From contig NC_133169.1 of NCBI RefSeq assembly GCF_040802235.1, forward strand, positions 44,523,034 to 44,587,033: DNA of 64,000 nt. The letters are read 5' to 3'. The stretch is from Manis javanica (Eukaryota; Chordata; Mammalia; Pholidota; Manidae). The notes under the pieces were generated by a model. It searched no databases. It was not told where the DNA came from and was given only the letters and a program-made list of their open reading frames with translations. Positions 10,580 through 23,790 of the stretch are shown here, piece by piece (position 1 is the stretch's first letter; each line of letters begins with the position of its first letter). The translations under genes were made by a program, and so were the position numbers.

Positions 10580-12565
10580 TTTATTTCATTGAGGTATAGT
10601 TGATACACATTAGAATTTTTTTTTAAGTGAAGCATAGTTGATACACATTATTATGTTGGTTTTGAGTATATCACACCATGGTTCAACAGTTACACACATT
10701 ATTAAATCCTCACCACAACTAGGGTAGTTACTACCTGTCAACACAGAACAATGCTACAGACCCACTGGCTGTATTCTCCATGCTGCACTTCCATCCTCAT
10801 GAAAAAAACATATTATGATTGAGATTTCTGTGCCCTTTCCTACCTTTCCCACCCACTCCAAACCCTCCCCCAGGGTAACCACCAGTCACTTCTTAGTGTC
10901 TCTGAGTGTATTGCCATTCTGTTCATTTTGTTTTGTTTTTGTATTGCACAAACAAGTGAAATCATATGGTATTTGTCTTTCTCTCCCTGGCTTACTTCAC
11001 TGAGCATAATATCCCCTAGGTCCATCCATGTTGTTGCAAACATCAGGGTTTCTTTCTAATGGCTGAATAATATTCCATTGTGTATAGTAACCACACCTCC
11101 TTTATCCATTTGTCTATCGATGGACACTTTGGTTGCTTCCATATCTTGGCTATTGTTAATAATATGGCAATAAACACAGGGGTGCATATATCTTTTAAAA
11201 TCAGGGAATTTGTTTTCTTCCAGTAAATTCCCAGAAGCAGAATATTGGATTGTATGGTTCTTTTTAGTTTTTTGAGGAACCTCCATATTGCTTTCTGTAG
11301 TAGCTGTACCAATTTACATTCACACAAACAGTGTGGGAGAGTTCTCTTTTCTCTGCATCCTCGTCACCACTTGTTATTTCTTGTCTTTTGGGTAGTGGAG
11401 AGAGGTGGTATCTCACTGAGGTTTTGATTTGCATTTCCCTGCTGATTAGCAATGTGGAGCATCTTTTCATTTGACTGTTGGCCAGCTGTACTTCTTTGGA
11501 AAAAATGTCTGTTCATGTCCTCTGCCCATTTTTTAATCAGGTTATTTGGGTTTTTTGGTGTTCAGTCATATGAGTTCTTTATGTATCTCAGATGTTAACC
11601 CCTTATTGGATCAATCATTTATGAAAATATTCTCCCATACTCTAAGTTGCTTTTTTTTTCTGTTGATGATGTCCTTTGCTGTACAGAAGCTATTTGGTTT
11701 GACACAGTCCCACTTGTTTACTTTTGCTTTTGTTTCCCTTACCCGAAGAGACATATCCAGAAAAAAAAACATGCTCACACTTATGTTGAAGATATTTTTG
11801 CCTATGTTTTCTTCTAAAAGTTGTATGGTTTCATGTCTTATATCTAGATCTTTCCAGTTTACTTTTGTAGATGGGGTTAGACAGTAATCCAGTTTTATTC
11901 TCTTCCATATTACTGTTCACTTTTCCTAACACCAGTTATTGAAAGGACTCTTTTCCCATTGTATATTCATGGCTCCTTTATCATATATTAATTGACCATA
12001 TAAGCATGGGTTTATTTCTGGGGTTTATGCTATTCCATTGATCTAGGGTCTGTTCTTGCACCAGAAACATACTATTTTGATTACTGTAGCTTTGTAGTTG
12101 AGCTTGAAGTAAGGAGCATAATACCCCCAAGCTTGTTCTTCTTTCTCAAGATTGCTTTGTCCATTCAGGACCTTCTGTGGTTTCATATGAATCTTAGGAT
12201 TATTTGCTCTAGTTCACTGAAAAATGTCATTGATATTTTGATAGGGATTACACTGAATCTGTAAATTGCTTTGGGCAGGATATCCATTTTGACAATATTA
12301 GTTCTTCCTATCTATGAGCTTGGCATAGATTATCTCTTATTTGTGTCTTCTTTAATTTCTCTCATGAGTAGCTTATAGTTTTCAGAGTGTAGGCCTTCCA
12401 TCTCCTTGGTTAGGTTTATTCTTAGGTACTTTATTCTTTTTTATGCAATTTTAATGGAACTGCTTTCCTGATTTCTCTTTCTGCTAATTTGTTGTAGTAC
12501 ATAGGAATGCAACAGACCTCTGTGTATTAATTTTGTATCCTTCAAGTTTCCTGAATGATACAATA
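10580..12565 (-). mobile_element. L1 LINE, 5'-truncated, inverted
   Basis: Read on the minus strand this is an L1 3' half: 3' UTR (about 10580-10810), the end of ORF2 (minus-strand frames with MFATTWMDLGDIMLSEVSQG near 10985-11043 and CHIINNSQDMEATKVS near 11110-11180), then ORF2 thumb and C-terminal sequence back to about 12560. Many stops and frame changes are present. Confidence 0.9.
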
Positions 12566-13134
12566 TTTCAGGCATCTCAAAATGAAAACTACAGAGACTA
12601 TGGAACAATAGTTCAAATGTTGTTAATATAATGTTAATGCTGTTAGTGTCATGATATAATAACATCATAATATTATGATAACTAAAAATGATGGGATATC
12701 ACATTTTAAATAACTGTGACTACTACTATATCAAAATATGTATGTACGTAGACAGGGTAGAGGCATTAAGGTTAACAGTTTGCTCTATTTTTCACATTTT
12801 TGTATTACCACTTTTTTTTAAACAAATGTTTTCAGAGTCATTTCCCCATGTCCTTTCCTTATTCCTTATTATTGACTAAAAGGTGAAAAGAATAGACCCA
12901 CAAGGGAAAAAAAAAAACCTTTATGTGTCATCTTCTTTTGATATATATGATTACCATTTACTAATAATAGGTAAACAATAATGTCATTTACCTCAAAACA
13001 TTTCCATCAGACTGACTGCTATATTGGTCCTTGAAACATTTCCATCAGACTGACTGCTATATTGGTCCCCAACATTTTTAGAATATTCAGCATATATACT
13101 ATATAATTTAAGAACCTGTATTACAAAGACATAC
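12565..13134. other. Pseudogene intron-side sequence, AT-rich
   Basis: AT-rich sequence on the 3' (intron) side of the last UBR3-like exon. It holds a 38-bp tandem duplication (see separate entry) and nothing else recognisable. I looked here for the next UBR3 exon and did not find it. Confidence 0.5.
12996..13071 (+). repeat. 38-bp direct tandem duplication
   Basis: The string aaacatttccatcagactga and what follows, to 'atattggtcc', occurs at 12996 and again at 13034 with no spacer. The two copies look identical over about 35 bases, so the duplication is recent. Confidence 0.9.
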
Positions 13135-13238
13135 CTTTGCATAAGGGTTGTGGCACCATTAAGATCTGGATGAGCAAGAGGGATGTAACGTCATGGTAAA
13201 GAATTGGAACCTTAGGCTGTTGTTCTTTATTTCCCTGC
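13135..13238 (-). pseudogene. UBR3: UBR3-like exon (VPILYHDVTSLLL)
   Basis: In the required phase it gives QGNKEQQPKVPILYHDVTS, then LLLIQILMVPQPLCK. The start differs strongly from human (LGYEEQQPEVP), with L to Q, Y to N and two E to K changes. Acceptor ttttag and donor gtatgt are fine. The following exon (human DHFTCIVKVLF) is not found between here and position 1. Confidence 0.87.
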
Positions 13239-14219
13239 CTAAAATAAAAATGCAAAACCACTTTAGATAGTATTGTACATATTTTCTAATTTCATTTTAT
13301 ATTTCACATACATGTCTATGGATCTGAAATGAAACTTTCATGAGCAACTGAGAACTCTCAAAAGAAAAAGTTAGGGTCTGCATTTTTTGCCTTAAAATAT
13401 AATCTTTTGGACCCATTTATTTCTTTGTTTCTCCCTAAAATAAAAAAACTACATAGAAAATTTATTAGGTCTTACTAAATTAAACAACTGGAATATTTTA
13501 CCTTGACTTGAGTCTTTCTGATCTCTTATGTTACAGAAATCAAATGAAGCATTAAATGGAACTTAAAATTAGTTTCACCACAAATGGGGTGGCACATAAG
13601 ATGCTTGCTATCATAAACTTCACACTAAGGAGTAAATTTCACATCATAAGAAAAGAACAAGTACAATTCACAAAGAAGTTACACTGAAAAGTCTTGGTTA
13701 ATATGTTGTTTAAAAGTTGTTTCAACTTTATAATTAACATAAAGTTCAAATAAAATCTTTAACATTTATCTTCAAGTTTCAAAAAAGATAATAATAACCA
13801 AGGCAGAACTTAAAATACATTATAAAAGACAAAGGATTAAACCTTAAGAATGTCGTACTATGGAAAACAAAGGATATAATGTAATGCAGCATACTTTGTT
13901 CTCAAAGTTTTTAAACTTCTTTAGAAGGTTAAAGTTTTTGATCATAGGTTTAATTTTTAATGTCAGAGAACAAAAATAAATCTTAAGCTTCCAGATTTAG
14001 CTAAATTCTAAAGTTACACTTCTGACTAGACTTGGGATGAACAAAAATTGCTCTTTTTATTAGGTCCATCATTCAACAAATACTTACAAATTACTTACTA
14101 TATGTCAGGCACTGAATACACTGGCGAATAAACTAAAACCTCTTGCTATGAAGTCCATAACTGCCAGAGGAAGCAAGACAGCTCTCTGAATACCTCTATT
14201 CTCTACAAATATGCACTTA
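13239..14219. other. Intron of UBR3-like pseudogene, no recognised repeat
   Basis: AT-rich sequence. A small MIR/L2-like piece may lie at about 14060-14120 ('ttcaacaaatacttac...tgtcaggcactgaata'). Otherwise nothing recognisable. Confidence 0.45.
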
Positions 14220-14960
14220 ATTTACTTATCTTCCTCTCTGAAGTCAACCTTCCATTAATGCTAATGGATCCTACTCTTTCTTGCCTTCGAGTCTCTCTAG
14301 CATCTCTTCTTTACAAGCCCAAAAGTTCTTTTTTAAAAAAGAATCTGAATGGATGGGCACCACTTCTTCACCTATTATTCAGATCCCCACAGAAATGGTT
14401 TTCCACATGGTCAACAACGATCCTATAATTAAAAATTTAGTGGACATTTTTCAATCCTTATCTAACTGATCCTCAACTTTGGATATAGCTGAACACTCTT
14501 GTCTGGAAAATTCTCTTGGCTTTGTGAAACTCTCTCTCAGCTTCCCTTCTACCTTTCTGTTTACTCCACTTTAATCTTCTTGATAGGTTCTTCTCCTCTG
14601 ACCAGTAGAAATAGTGCTGTTCCCCAAGGCTCAAATTCTCACTCTAGTTTAGTGTGAAGGACTCTTTTTGAAAGAACCCATAGCCCATGAATTCAGTCAC
14701 CAGCTGTATCCCAAGTCTGTATCTCTAGCCATGACTCTCTTGAACACTCTGTCTGAATATCTACTTGTACATTTGACAGACAGCTTAACCTCAACATGCC
14801 TGAAACTGAACTCATCATGATTCCACTTTATCCACATATGCAATCCCATCCTAGTCATAATCAATATCCTCTCCCTGCTATAGTCTTAGTCTTGATGTGG
14901 CTTATTTATTACATATTTTAGTATTCAGCACATGCCTGAAATGTAATAAAAGTGTAATGA
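14220..14960 (+). repeat. L2 LINE fragment
   Basis: The C-rich text 'ccaagtctgtatctctagcc', 'tctgaatatctacttgtaca' and 'cctcaacatgcctgaaactgaactcatcatgattcc' follows the L2 reverse transcriptase/3' region. It is old and broken by small gaps. Protein-like frames in it are chance. Confidence 0.7.
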
Positions 14961-16189
14961 ATAAATAAGCTAGAAATTGGGACATCCCAAACCCATCTCC
15001 TTTCACTCGCCCCATATTTAATTGGCAGTAAGTCCTAATGACTCTGCCATCCCTATGGCTGTTTAAGTATTCAATCTCCCCTAATTTTATGTCCCTCCAA
15101 TTCATCCTTTACACTGTTAGTACCCTGAAAAAAAAGCCCCTATAGGAACTGTATATTGTTTGCTGTTATTTCCTAGATGCCCAGTTTAAAACAATTAATA
15201 AAAACTAGCTGAATAAACAAATAAATGAAAAATGGATGGATGGATGGACAAAAGAACAAACAGGTGGCAAAAGAAACAAAAACTAGACTAGCTTAGCTAC
15301 ACTAGAGCATAATGAGACTGACAAAATAAACCAAGGGAAGAGACATCATAGTAAATTACAACCTTATTGATATCAGGGCCTATAAGTCCTACACATTTTT
15401 GTATTTCAGTGGTTTTATCACAGTCCCTTTAACGAAATTAACTAAATGACTCAAAAGGAAATATTCAGAAAGGGTGAAACCAGACCCGAACAAAAGGGGG
15501 AAAAGAGTAAGAGGAAAGTGAAATTGAAAAGCCCTTGCTGTACTATGGATAAAAAAGAAAATGGTAATAATAAACAGATCCTTTAAAAACTACTTAGAAT
15601 AAAAATGATTTTGGATTATCAAATCCTACATTATAAATTTAACAGCTGATTAAGACTCATATTTATAAGGAACTGTATGAATCCATTTAAACCAGGCCAA
15701 TCTCACCCTGACGCAAGGATCCACTTTACTGCACAAAATTCAAAGAGGCTTGAGAACTTCTTGCATCATAACCTAAAGACCAACAAATTACAGAGCTTTC
15801 AGATACAGAAAAGCATTACCAAACAAGTAAATTAAATATAATTTCTTAAAACAGGGATATTACAAGCAACTGAAAAGCTTAAAGGACTAACAATTCTATA
15901 TTTTCATTTCTTAATATGTCAACAGTTTTTTATAATAGAATCAATCTTTCTCAAAATTGGAGGTGGATTATTTGCTTTTTATTATTATTTCAGTGTCCTT
16001 CAAATTTCATTTAAAATCATTCTAAATCCCCATATGAGTGGAAACCTATACAAAATTATATCTTGTTATGATTATTCATACACTACTTGTTAAAAATTTA
16101 GCAACTTTTATATTAAATACAATTAAGAATATATAATTAACAAGTGTTTCAAACTACAATGACACCAAAAAATGAAAGAATGGGAAAAA
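14961..16189. other. Intronic sequence, mostly unassigned
   Basis: Contains a short (ATGG)n tract near 15232-15247 and otherwise AT-rich sequence. No exon or clear repeat end seen. Confidence 0.45.
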
Positions 16190-17760
16190 TTTGAGGAGAC
16201 TGTCTACTATAAAGGTAACTAATTTTCCCAGATTAATTTGTCAGTTTAAAATACTTTCAATTAAAATCACAAGTATTTAGAAAATGGTTCTAAAGATCAC
16301 CTGGAAAAATAAGTGAGATAGCAAAGAAAAACTGGGAGATGAATGAAAGAATAAGAGGAACCTAGCCCAACTAGAGGTATACACATATTTCCTCAGTAAG
16401 TAAACATTATGGTTTTGTCACAGAGATAGGCTTGTAGGTCAACAGAACAAAGGGAAAAGTCTCTAATAAGAACTACAATAAACACACACTTAGTATATAA
16501 AAAAGTAAGATATAAAATTACTAAAAAATTAGCTAGATATTTTAAAATAAATATTAAATCTTCACCCATTAGTACTAATGAAAACTAACTTTGAGTAGAT
16601 TATGGATTTAAAAAAATCATCCCATAAGAATATTCTACAAAGAATATATAGGTAGATATTACAAGTCCTAAGATGGGAAACATTATAAAACTGGTTATGA
16701 AGGTAAACATCATTATCTTGGAAGGGATAGATAGGCATCTTAAGTATCAAAATAATCAGGAAAAACAAGAAATACAAGGTCTGATTGGTTTGGCTACATG
16801 AAAATTTAAAACTTTAATATGTCAAGAAAAATAACTATAAAATTTAAAAGCAAAACATATTTTTTGGGAAAAAAATCTCAACACCTATGATAGTTTAATA
16901 TTTTTAAGGTACAAAGAATCAATCAAATAATTTTTTAAAATAAAATGCCAACAGGAAAATCGATAGATTTTCTGAATAGATCATTCACAGAGTATATACA
17001 AATAGCTAATAAACATGAAATATTTGCATAAAGTTAACTTCACCAGAAATTAAATAAATTTATTTTGTGATCCCATTTTACCTACCAAATTAGCCTCTAA
17101 AAATTTTTTTTAGGTGGTAATATGCAGATTGACAAATGGAGACATTCTTACACTGCCTGTGAAAGTTTATGTATACCATACTTCTGGAAAGTATTGTAGC
17201 ACTATGTAACACAGTACTTGACACTCAGTGAATATTTATAAAATTAATTACTGAAAATATAAAACATTTATATGCTTTCATGTTATTCTGTAAGTTCTGG
17301 GGTCACATCTGAATGTTAAGAACTGCTTAACACATCATCTGATATTATGCTGGAAAAGGAGAAGCAATTTAAGTCAATAAACAAGGACATTATTTAAAGA
17401 ATTTTTAATGATGTAAGAATTTGGTTGATATGTGTGAATTTTAAAAAGCAAATTCTAAAACATATAGTATGATTCAAATAGTATTTTAAAATCCACAATA
17501 TACACACAGAAAAAACAGGGACTGGAGAGAAATTTATGAAAATGTTAACAATATTAGCAGAATTCTGGAAAATATAGTTGATTGTTTTCCCTCATATTTG
17601 CTCTCACTTTTATGGTTCATTTGTTTATTAAATTATAATAAATTATATGTAACATGTAAGTTATAAGATTTTAGAGTATTTCACTTTTTTCTTCAATATT
17701 TTTGTATATTCTAAACACTATACAGTAAATACAATTTTTATTATCAGAGAAAAATTTACA
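16190..17760 (+). mobile_element. Old L1 fragments (ORF2 C-terminus and 3' end)
   Basis: The segment from about 16190 to 17110 has decayed ORF2 C-terminal text ('gatcacctggaaaaataag', 'caggaaaaacaagaaatacaag', 'aaaatttaaaactttaatatg'), and 17420-17760 has an old L1 3' UTR style. High divergence makes the exact borders uncertain. Confidence 0.55.
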
Positions 17761-19619
17761 AAAACAGTTACCTAGAGCTTACTGGCTACTAAGAGAAAAA
17801 CAACCATTCTGAGGACACAGAAATGGATCTTTCCTGGCACATGGTAGGCACATAATCGGAATAAATGAATGAAAGGATACACCCCACTGTAGAGAAAAGA
17901 ACCAAAGATTTTGACTGTGGGATTTAGTGCCATTGTTGTGATACTATCCTTTAAAATGTTGAATATTTTAAAATATGAAATTGTTTCCTTCTCTTAAATC
18001 TTTTAGGTAATCTTAAAACCCAGACTCTAAAAACTGTAAACTAGTAAACTCTATGGATGATAAGAGGAAATGGACAGATTAGAGTAAATAGGCCTTATTT
18101 TACCATTACATTTTAAAAGTGATTATCAGTACAGTTAAATTAAAAGGAAATAAGGAAACAATTTTCTTGAGGATTACTGGAAAAAGTATATATGAGAAAC
18201 TTGTATTATCAGACATAGAAATTTATGTTAGAGAAGTATTGAGAAAATTGAAAAAGATACTTTAATTTTTTAAGAATCTAAGATTCAGATATGAAACACA
18301 GATGACATATTACAATAAATTATATTACAAGTTAGAGAACTAATGAACTATAAAATGAGAACAAATGGGGGGGGTTATGCACAAAAATCAACCAAACTTT
18401 CTTGAAATTCCTGATTTCTTCATTCTAGGAAAGGAAGCACCCAATAAAAAGTAAGAACTTAGGTTGTGGAATGAGAAAGATTTGATTCAAATGCCAGCTC
18501 TCTCTTAACAGCTTTGTGCCCCTAAAGAACATGTGAACTAATGTTCTAAACCTCAGGTTCCTCTTATGTAAAACTTGGAATATAATGGTACCTAGTGCAT
18601 ACAGTTATGGTGAAAAATGCCTAGCATGAAGTAAGCACCGGGTACGTGTTCACAGCTTTACTACTGCCCTATTGAGTACTACATCTCAGGACTTGAGAAG
18701 AATACAACCCAGCCATCAGTATCATGGAGAGCACAGGACCTATGCTTTTCTTTAAACTTTAATTCACCAATACTACGCTTAATAAACCTTTTGTTTGCTT
18801 ATTATCTTTAGACTCAGAGTTAGGCATTCTCATATGTTATTTGCAAACCATCCCTGTCCTTGAGTTTATAGTCTACAGAGGAAAGAAAATCACTAATATC
18901 AAGAAAAGTGACTTTCCTTAGCCATAACATGCAAAATACTCATAGCTTGCCAATTTTGTCTATAAAGAAAAAATACACGTGAAATTTTATTTTGGCTTTT
19001 TTTTTTGAGAATTAAGAAGGTATACAAATAGCCTCAAAGTAGCTCCCCACAAGATTCTAACTACAAAGGAAAAAATAACTTTACAGTGGAAAATCCTGGC
19101 GGATACCATGTTAGACAAATGATGGGAGTTATTTCATCAATAACAAGACAAATCAGTAACATGGGCCTATTGATATGATACACTAAAATGTACGCAACAT
19201 TACTTCCATGGTATTTCTGCAAAAAGTTTATAACCTGAATGTAACCATAAGAAAATATCACACAAAAATAAATTCACAGCTGAGCTCTTCAAAAAAAAGT
19301 GTCAATGTCTGAAAGAGAAGATAAAGTCAGGAACAAAGGAAATAAAACATGGTAACTAAATGTAAGCTCAATCTTGAATTTTCTTTCCACTGACTTTGCA
19401 TTTCTTAGGACATTACAGAAACAATTGACAAAATCTGAATATATTCTGTATAAGGTAGGAATCAGTATTAATTATTTCTCATATAAATATCCAATTAACT
19501 CATCACCATTCATTTTAAAGACTATGCTTTCACCACAGCTCCTCAGTGTCATCTATGCTATATTCAGATATGTGTGGGTTTGGTTTGTTCTAGCTTAACA
19601 GGTAAATATAATTTTGTCT
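17761..19619. other. Intronic sequence with MIR/L2 pieces
   Basis: Apart from the MIR at 18450-18640 and a short L2-like end at about 17835-17880 ('cctggcacatggtaggcaca'), I see only AT-rich non-coding sequence. Confidence 0.45.
18450..18640 (+). repeat. MIR SINE
   Basis: The order 'gatttgattcaaatgccagctct', 'cctcaggttcctcttatgtaaaactt', 'aatggtacctagtgcatac' matches the MIR body from its core onward. Confidence 0.75.
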
Positions 19620-19905
19620 CATTTTTTCATTAAATTTATCACTGATATACAATCTTCTGAAGGCCTCACATGAACAACATTGTGGTGTCAATAGTCACCC
19701 ATATTATCAAGTCCTCACTCCCCCACTGCAGTCACTATCAGCATAGTAAGATGCTATAGAGTCATTATTTGTCTTCTCCGTGTTTATACCAATTTATTCT
19801 TTCATCCTCCCTTGATTATACAAGTAGTGGCATAAAGTACACATTTTCTGCTCCCAGATTTTTCTCTTAACATTGTATTGGTGTTGATCTTTCTATATCA
19901 ATATA
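19620..19905 (-). mobile_element. L1 3' UTR fragment, inverted
   Basis: The text 'catgaacaacattgtggtgtcaatagtcacccatattatcaagtcctcactcccc' and 'gcatagtaagatgctatagag' is the same antisense 3' UTR as at 27545-27670. Confidence 0.75.
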
Positions 19906-19984
19906 TAAAGTACTTTCTCACCTTTCTTTTCTTTTAGTTCTTTTTTAATTTACTATTGTAGAAAAGGCAAAGTAGTAGGACATT

Positions 19985-20265
19985 TGATAGCTAGCTATAT
20001 GGAAAAAAAATAAATTGTATCCACTCCTTATATGACACATTATGATAAATTCCAAATGATTAGAGATCTAAATGTAAAAACTGAAGCCATGGAAATATTA
20101 AAATATGACTGATATGGGTTTAAGATTCAAAATATATAAAGAACTAATATAACTCAACAGCAAAAAAAAATCCAATTTAAAAATGGGAGGAGGATCCAAA
20201 TAGGCATATTTCGAAAGAAGACATATAGACGACTAACAGGGCATCAACTTATTTCTTTGAAAATT
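19985..20265 (+). mobile_element. L1 ORF2 C-terminal fragment
   Basis: It has 'gatctaaatgtaaaaactgaagcc', 'aaaatatataaagaactaatataactcaacagc' and 'aaaatgggaggaggatccaaataggcat', a decayed copy of the end of ORF2. Confidence 0.75.
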
Positions 20266-20784
20266 CATAAATTGGGAATAATTAAGCCAATATATTTCAG
20301 GGTAACCAAATAGCTGATATGGACAACTCTTCTTTATAATAACGTTTTAGCTAATAAATCAGAAGGAAGCCGTTTTGTTGTTTTTTCTGTTGCCCCTAAT
20401 GAAATACTGCATTTAGGCAAGAATCATCAGCGTCTGCGAAACTCACTAGGTGAAAGGCTGGTGGGGAACTTTACAGTAGAGGGATTAGACCAAGGCCACC
20501 CGGACCCGCTGCTTGATTCTGACATGAAAAGGGAGACAACCAGCCATTATGTGCCTCCATTTGAATGTTTTCTCTGGATAAAAACCAGTGGGATTCTTTA
20601 AAAGATTTTCTCACTTGACAGGAATTTTTAAGCAATTTTTATAAAAGGTATAATGGCTTTCAACTTTTATTAAATATTTCTGTGTTTACAAGGAAAATTC
20701 ACACTTTTATGAAGAATTTCAATCTATTTTTAACTTATTTTTCAAAAACAGTTTAATTTACTTAACTTTTTCAATAATACTTAC
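20266..20784. other. Intronic segment with a GC-richer unassigned block
   Basis: Positions 20345-20600 are richer in GC and look repeat- or transcript-derived ('ggtgaaaggctggtggggaactttacag', 'gacatgaaaagggagacaaccagccattatgtgcctcc'). I could not place this block. It lies just outside the acceptor-distal side of exon 20785-20890, that is in the intron after its donor. Confidence 0.4.
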
Positions 20785-20890
20785 TGTGAATTCATGTCTT
20801 CTAGGAACTGTGTAAGCTTTCTCCAGGGATTATATTCAGAATCAATACTATAGAGCCGCATGTGCAAGGCTAATACATGGAACAGCTGAT
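20785..20890 (-). pseudogene. UBR3: UBR3-like exon (NQLFHVLALHMRLY)
   Basis: It gives NQLFHVLALHMRLYSIDSEY, then NPWRKLTQ and LEDMNSQ. One extra codon (Phe, TTC) after LTQ compared with human as I recall it, plus K to R, E to D and P to S. Acceptor ttatttag and donor gtaagt are intact. It lies 16.4 kb from the previous exon, an intron swollen by L1 insertions. Confidence 0.87.
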
Positions 20891-22109
20891 CTAAATAAAA
20901 TGAAGAAAAGGTAAAATGCACACAATTCCTACAGAAAAAAATTCAGATACAATTTCTAGCTAATTCATAGGGAAATGTTTCCTATCTTTATAATTCATCA
21001 AGTTTAAGTACAAATTACTTCATGCTCTCTTTACAGTAAACTGAAATATAGATCCAAATAATTTCTACTAGAATCTGAACTGTCCTTATGCTGAATCTTA
21101 ACACAGGAATGTTTTTCTCATCTCCTGTCAAAGACTTACTTTTCCTTGACTTTATGGTTCAGCTTTGACAACTTGCAAAACTCTTACTATCATGGTCACC
21201 TCATAACCAATATTACTATTATTTTCTATGCCCTACCCTAAGTTATATGGACAATAACATCCATATAAATCACTGTTAGGTGAATTTCTCTTTTCACTTG
21301 ATATTTTCTTTTAAATCCTCTTTAGACTGAATTGTGACTTCATCATCTTTTGATTCAACATAAAGAAAAAAATAATTGAAATAAAAGTATTTAGGAGGAC
21401 TGTCTCTGGCTATTTTCATTTCTTCTATCTAAACCATAATAATCTACCTGTCTTAACTTTCAACAAAATTCTGCTCACACCATTTAGAAGAAAAAATTTT
21501 ATTAAAAATATTTTAATTATTCAGGAAAAAAATCCTGAATTTTGCTTTCATATCACACCTTTTTTTGGTATAAAGTACAAGATGAATCAAATTATTTTAC
21601 CACAAATACTCAAAAATATTTCTGAATCAAAACACATTTTCTAGAAAGTCAGATAACAAACAGTTCTTGACATACAACTGAAATTCATTCTTAAAACCAG
21701 AAGGAAAAAAGTTAGCCATATGGCACAAGCATATCGTCCTTTATTATCTAAATTAAAATAATCAAAACTAAACAAGATTTTGTTTCTCTGAGCAATTAAC
21801 TTAGAAATCAACTATTTTTTGGTTTAACTTAAGATCCATCAGTATTCTTCTTCTATGTTGGCGGTATATGGCAGTGGTGGTGGTAGCAGTAGTTGTTACT
21901 TTGGGAAGCTATTGTAAGGCATATGAGAGCTCTAAGATGAACAAAATAAATGTTCTTCCACTCTGTGGGGCACGGTAGAGGACATAGGAAGTGGGCGGGA
22001 GAGCTGAATCTTAACACTCTACACACAAATTTAAGTTTCAATCTGATCTCTCTGTAACAAAGAGAAAAATCCAAATACTTCACCCTGCTTCACCTCTGTC
22101 TCTAAGTCA
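20891..22109. other. Intronic sequence, no gene seen
   Basis: AT-rich non-coding sequence. Nothing recognised. Confidence 0.45.
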
Positions 22110-22275
22110 GTGTATAGTCTATAATCATCTTTTAAAATTTCTTTATCCCATTAACAGCTAACAATAGCTCAGCATCTATTATGTGCCAAGCACTATTTAA
22201 TAATCACTTTATACAGATTATCTCAATTAATTTTCAACAAATTCTACCAGGTTAAGTAATAGTGTTATCTCCTGC
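22110..22275 (+). repeat. MIR-like SINE
   Basis: The run 'tattatgtgccaagcactatttaataatcactttatacagattatctcaattaa' is typical of the MIR3/MIRb type 3' half. Confidence 0.6.
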
Positions 22276-22981
22276 TGTGAGACAAGTCTCCCAAATTTCT
22301 AGTTTTTCCAGTAACCTGGTTCCATTGGTTCCACTGATAACACTGAGAACAAGAGTCATTTTTATTAGAGAATAATACAATGAAAGATACATTCATCATT
22401 TTTATTTTATTTCAGTTTGATTACACATAAGAGACTGCTTGGATCAAGCATATACTATTAAAGTGTCTTAAAACCTAAAAGTATTTTTAAAATCCCTAAA
22501 TTCCTTTTGCAGAAAAATATTAACTCAAGTTGCAAGATGAGGAGCTTTGTAATTTCTTTATATAAATGTTAACAAAATCAACGAGCTTTAAAAAATATAT
22601 CCTTTCAAGATCAATTACCTTAAAGTACCTAATTAAATCGAAAGCATAGAAGTTGCAGTTTTATTAACATGTTTCACACTGAAAATCACAGCTGGCACAC
22701 AAATAATGTTGCAATCTGCCTATTTTCCTAGCCTCCACCATAATTAAAGAAACATAAATGTTAGAAGGAAACTTTTTACCTTTTTATATTCCATCATCCT
22801 GCAGGTGAGGAAATAGACCAAGAGAAAGGAAGTACCTTGCCAAGTTATCATAGTATTTATAGAAAAAGCTTAAAAATAGAATTCAAGATTTGCTACTTCC
22901 TAGTTCTTTATACCACTCCCAGTCCAGTTCTCCTTGGAGGTTTTATAATTGAAAAAATAGTACAAAATTCTTTTTTTTAAT

Positions 22982-23010
22982 ACACACACACACACACACA
23001 CATGCACACA
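22982..23010 (+). repeat. (CA)n microsatellite
   Basis: About eleven perfect CA units followed by tgcacaca. Confidence 0.95.
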
Positions 23011-23589
23011 CCTTTCTATTCCTATGAAAACCCTGAGTCATCTTCTAAAGCTATTCAAACAATATATGACAAAAGTCTTTCGTATTGTCTTTAACTAGAA
23101 CTGAAGAATAACAACATATCTAACAAGTTATATTTACCTTCCAAAAACAGTCCTAGAAATTGCAGATAACTTCAGTAGGAAACAGAATTGGCCAAGTAAC
23201 AATCACTATCTTTTACTATGTTTATACAATGCACTGTTTTCAAAATTTAGCCTGAGACCTATATTAACACTAAACTCTAATATTCAGTTAGCTGCAAAAA
23301 TATCTCTAATACTAAACAAATATTGACAGTAGTACACACAGGATAAGGAAAACCCTAACATCATAATCAAAAAGTTAAAAACTAAAAAATAATGAGAAGA
23401 TGTATTAAACATCAACTATGTGCATGGTATTAAAAAGCTGAAAATCATCACATCAGGAACGTATATTATTAAAATTTGAACAATAGTAAAATAAAAGGAT
23501 AACTCCTTTTCTGGAAGGACACATTTTAAAACTCTAAAGTTAGATCTATATTTATAAAAGAGTTTGGAAATAAGAAACATTATTAAATT

Positions 23590-23790
23590 AACTTATGGGT
23601 GTGTTGTGCTTTCAACACTCGTATAGGAGGCACCACTGTCTAGCTGGAGCCAACAAGTCCTGGATTTGAATCCAAGCTCTGTACTGGCCCTATGTGTCCT
23701 AGGGAAAATCACCTTAGTCTTACTATCTGTCCCATGGGAATAATATCACCTTTCTGGCCTGTTACATATGAGAGCGATTACCATAATAGC
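23590..23790 (+). repeat. MIR SINE
   Basis: The MIR core 'cctggatttgaatccaagctctgtactggcc' with following 'atcaccttagtcttactatctgtcccatgggaataatat' is clear. Confidence 0.85.
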
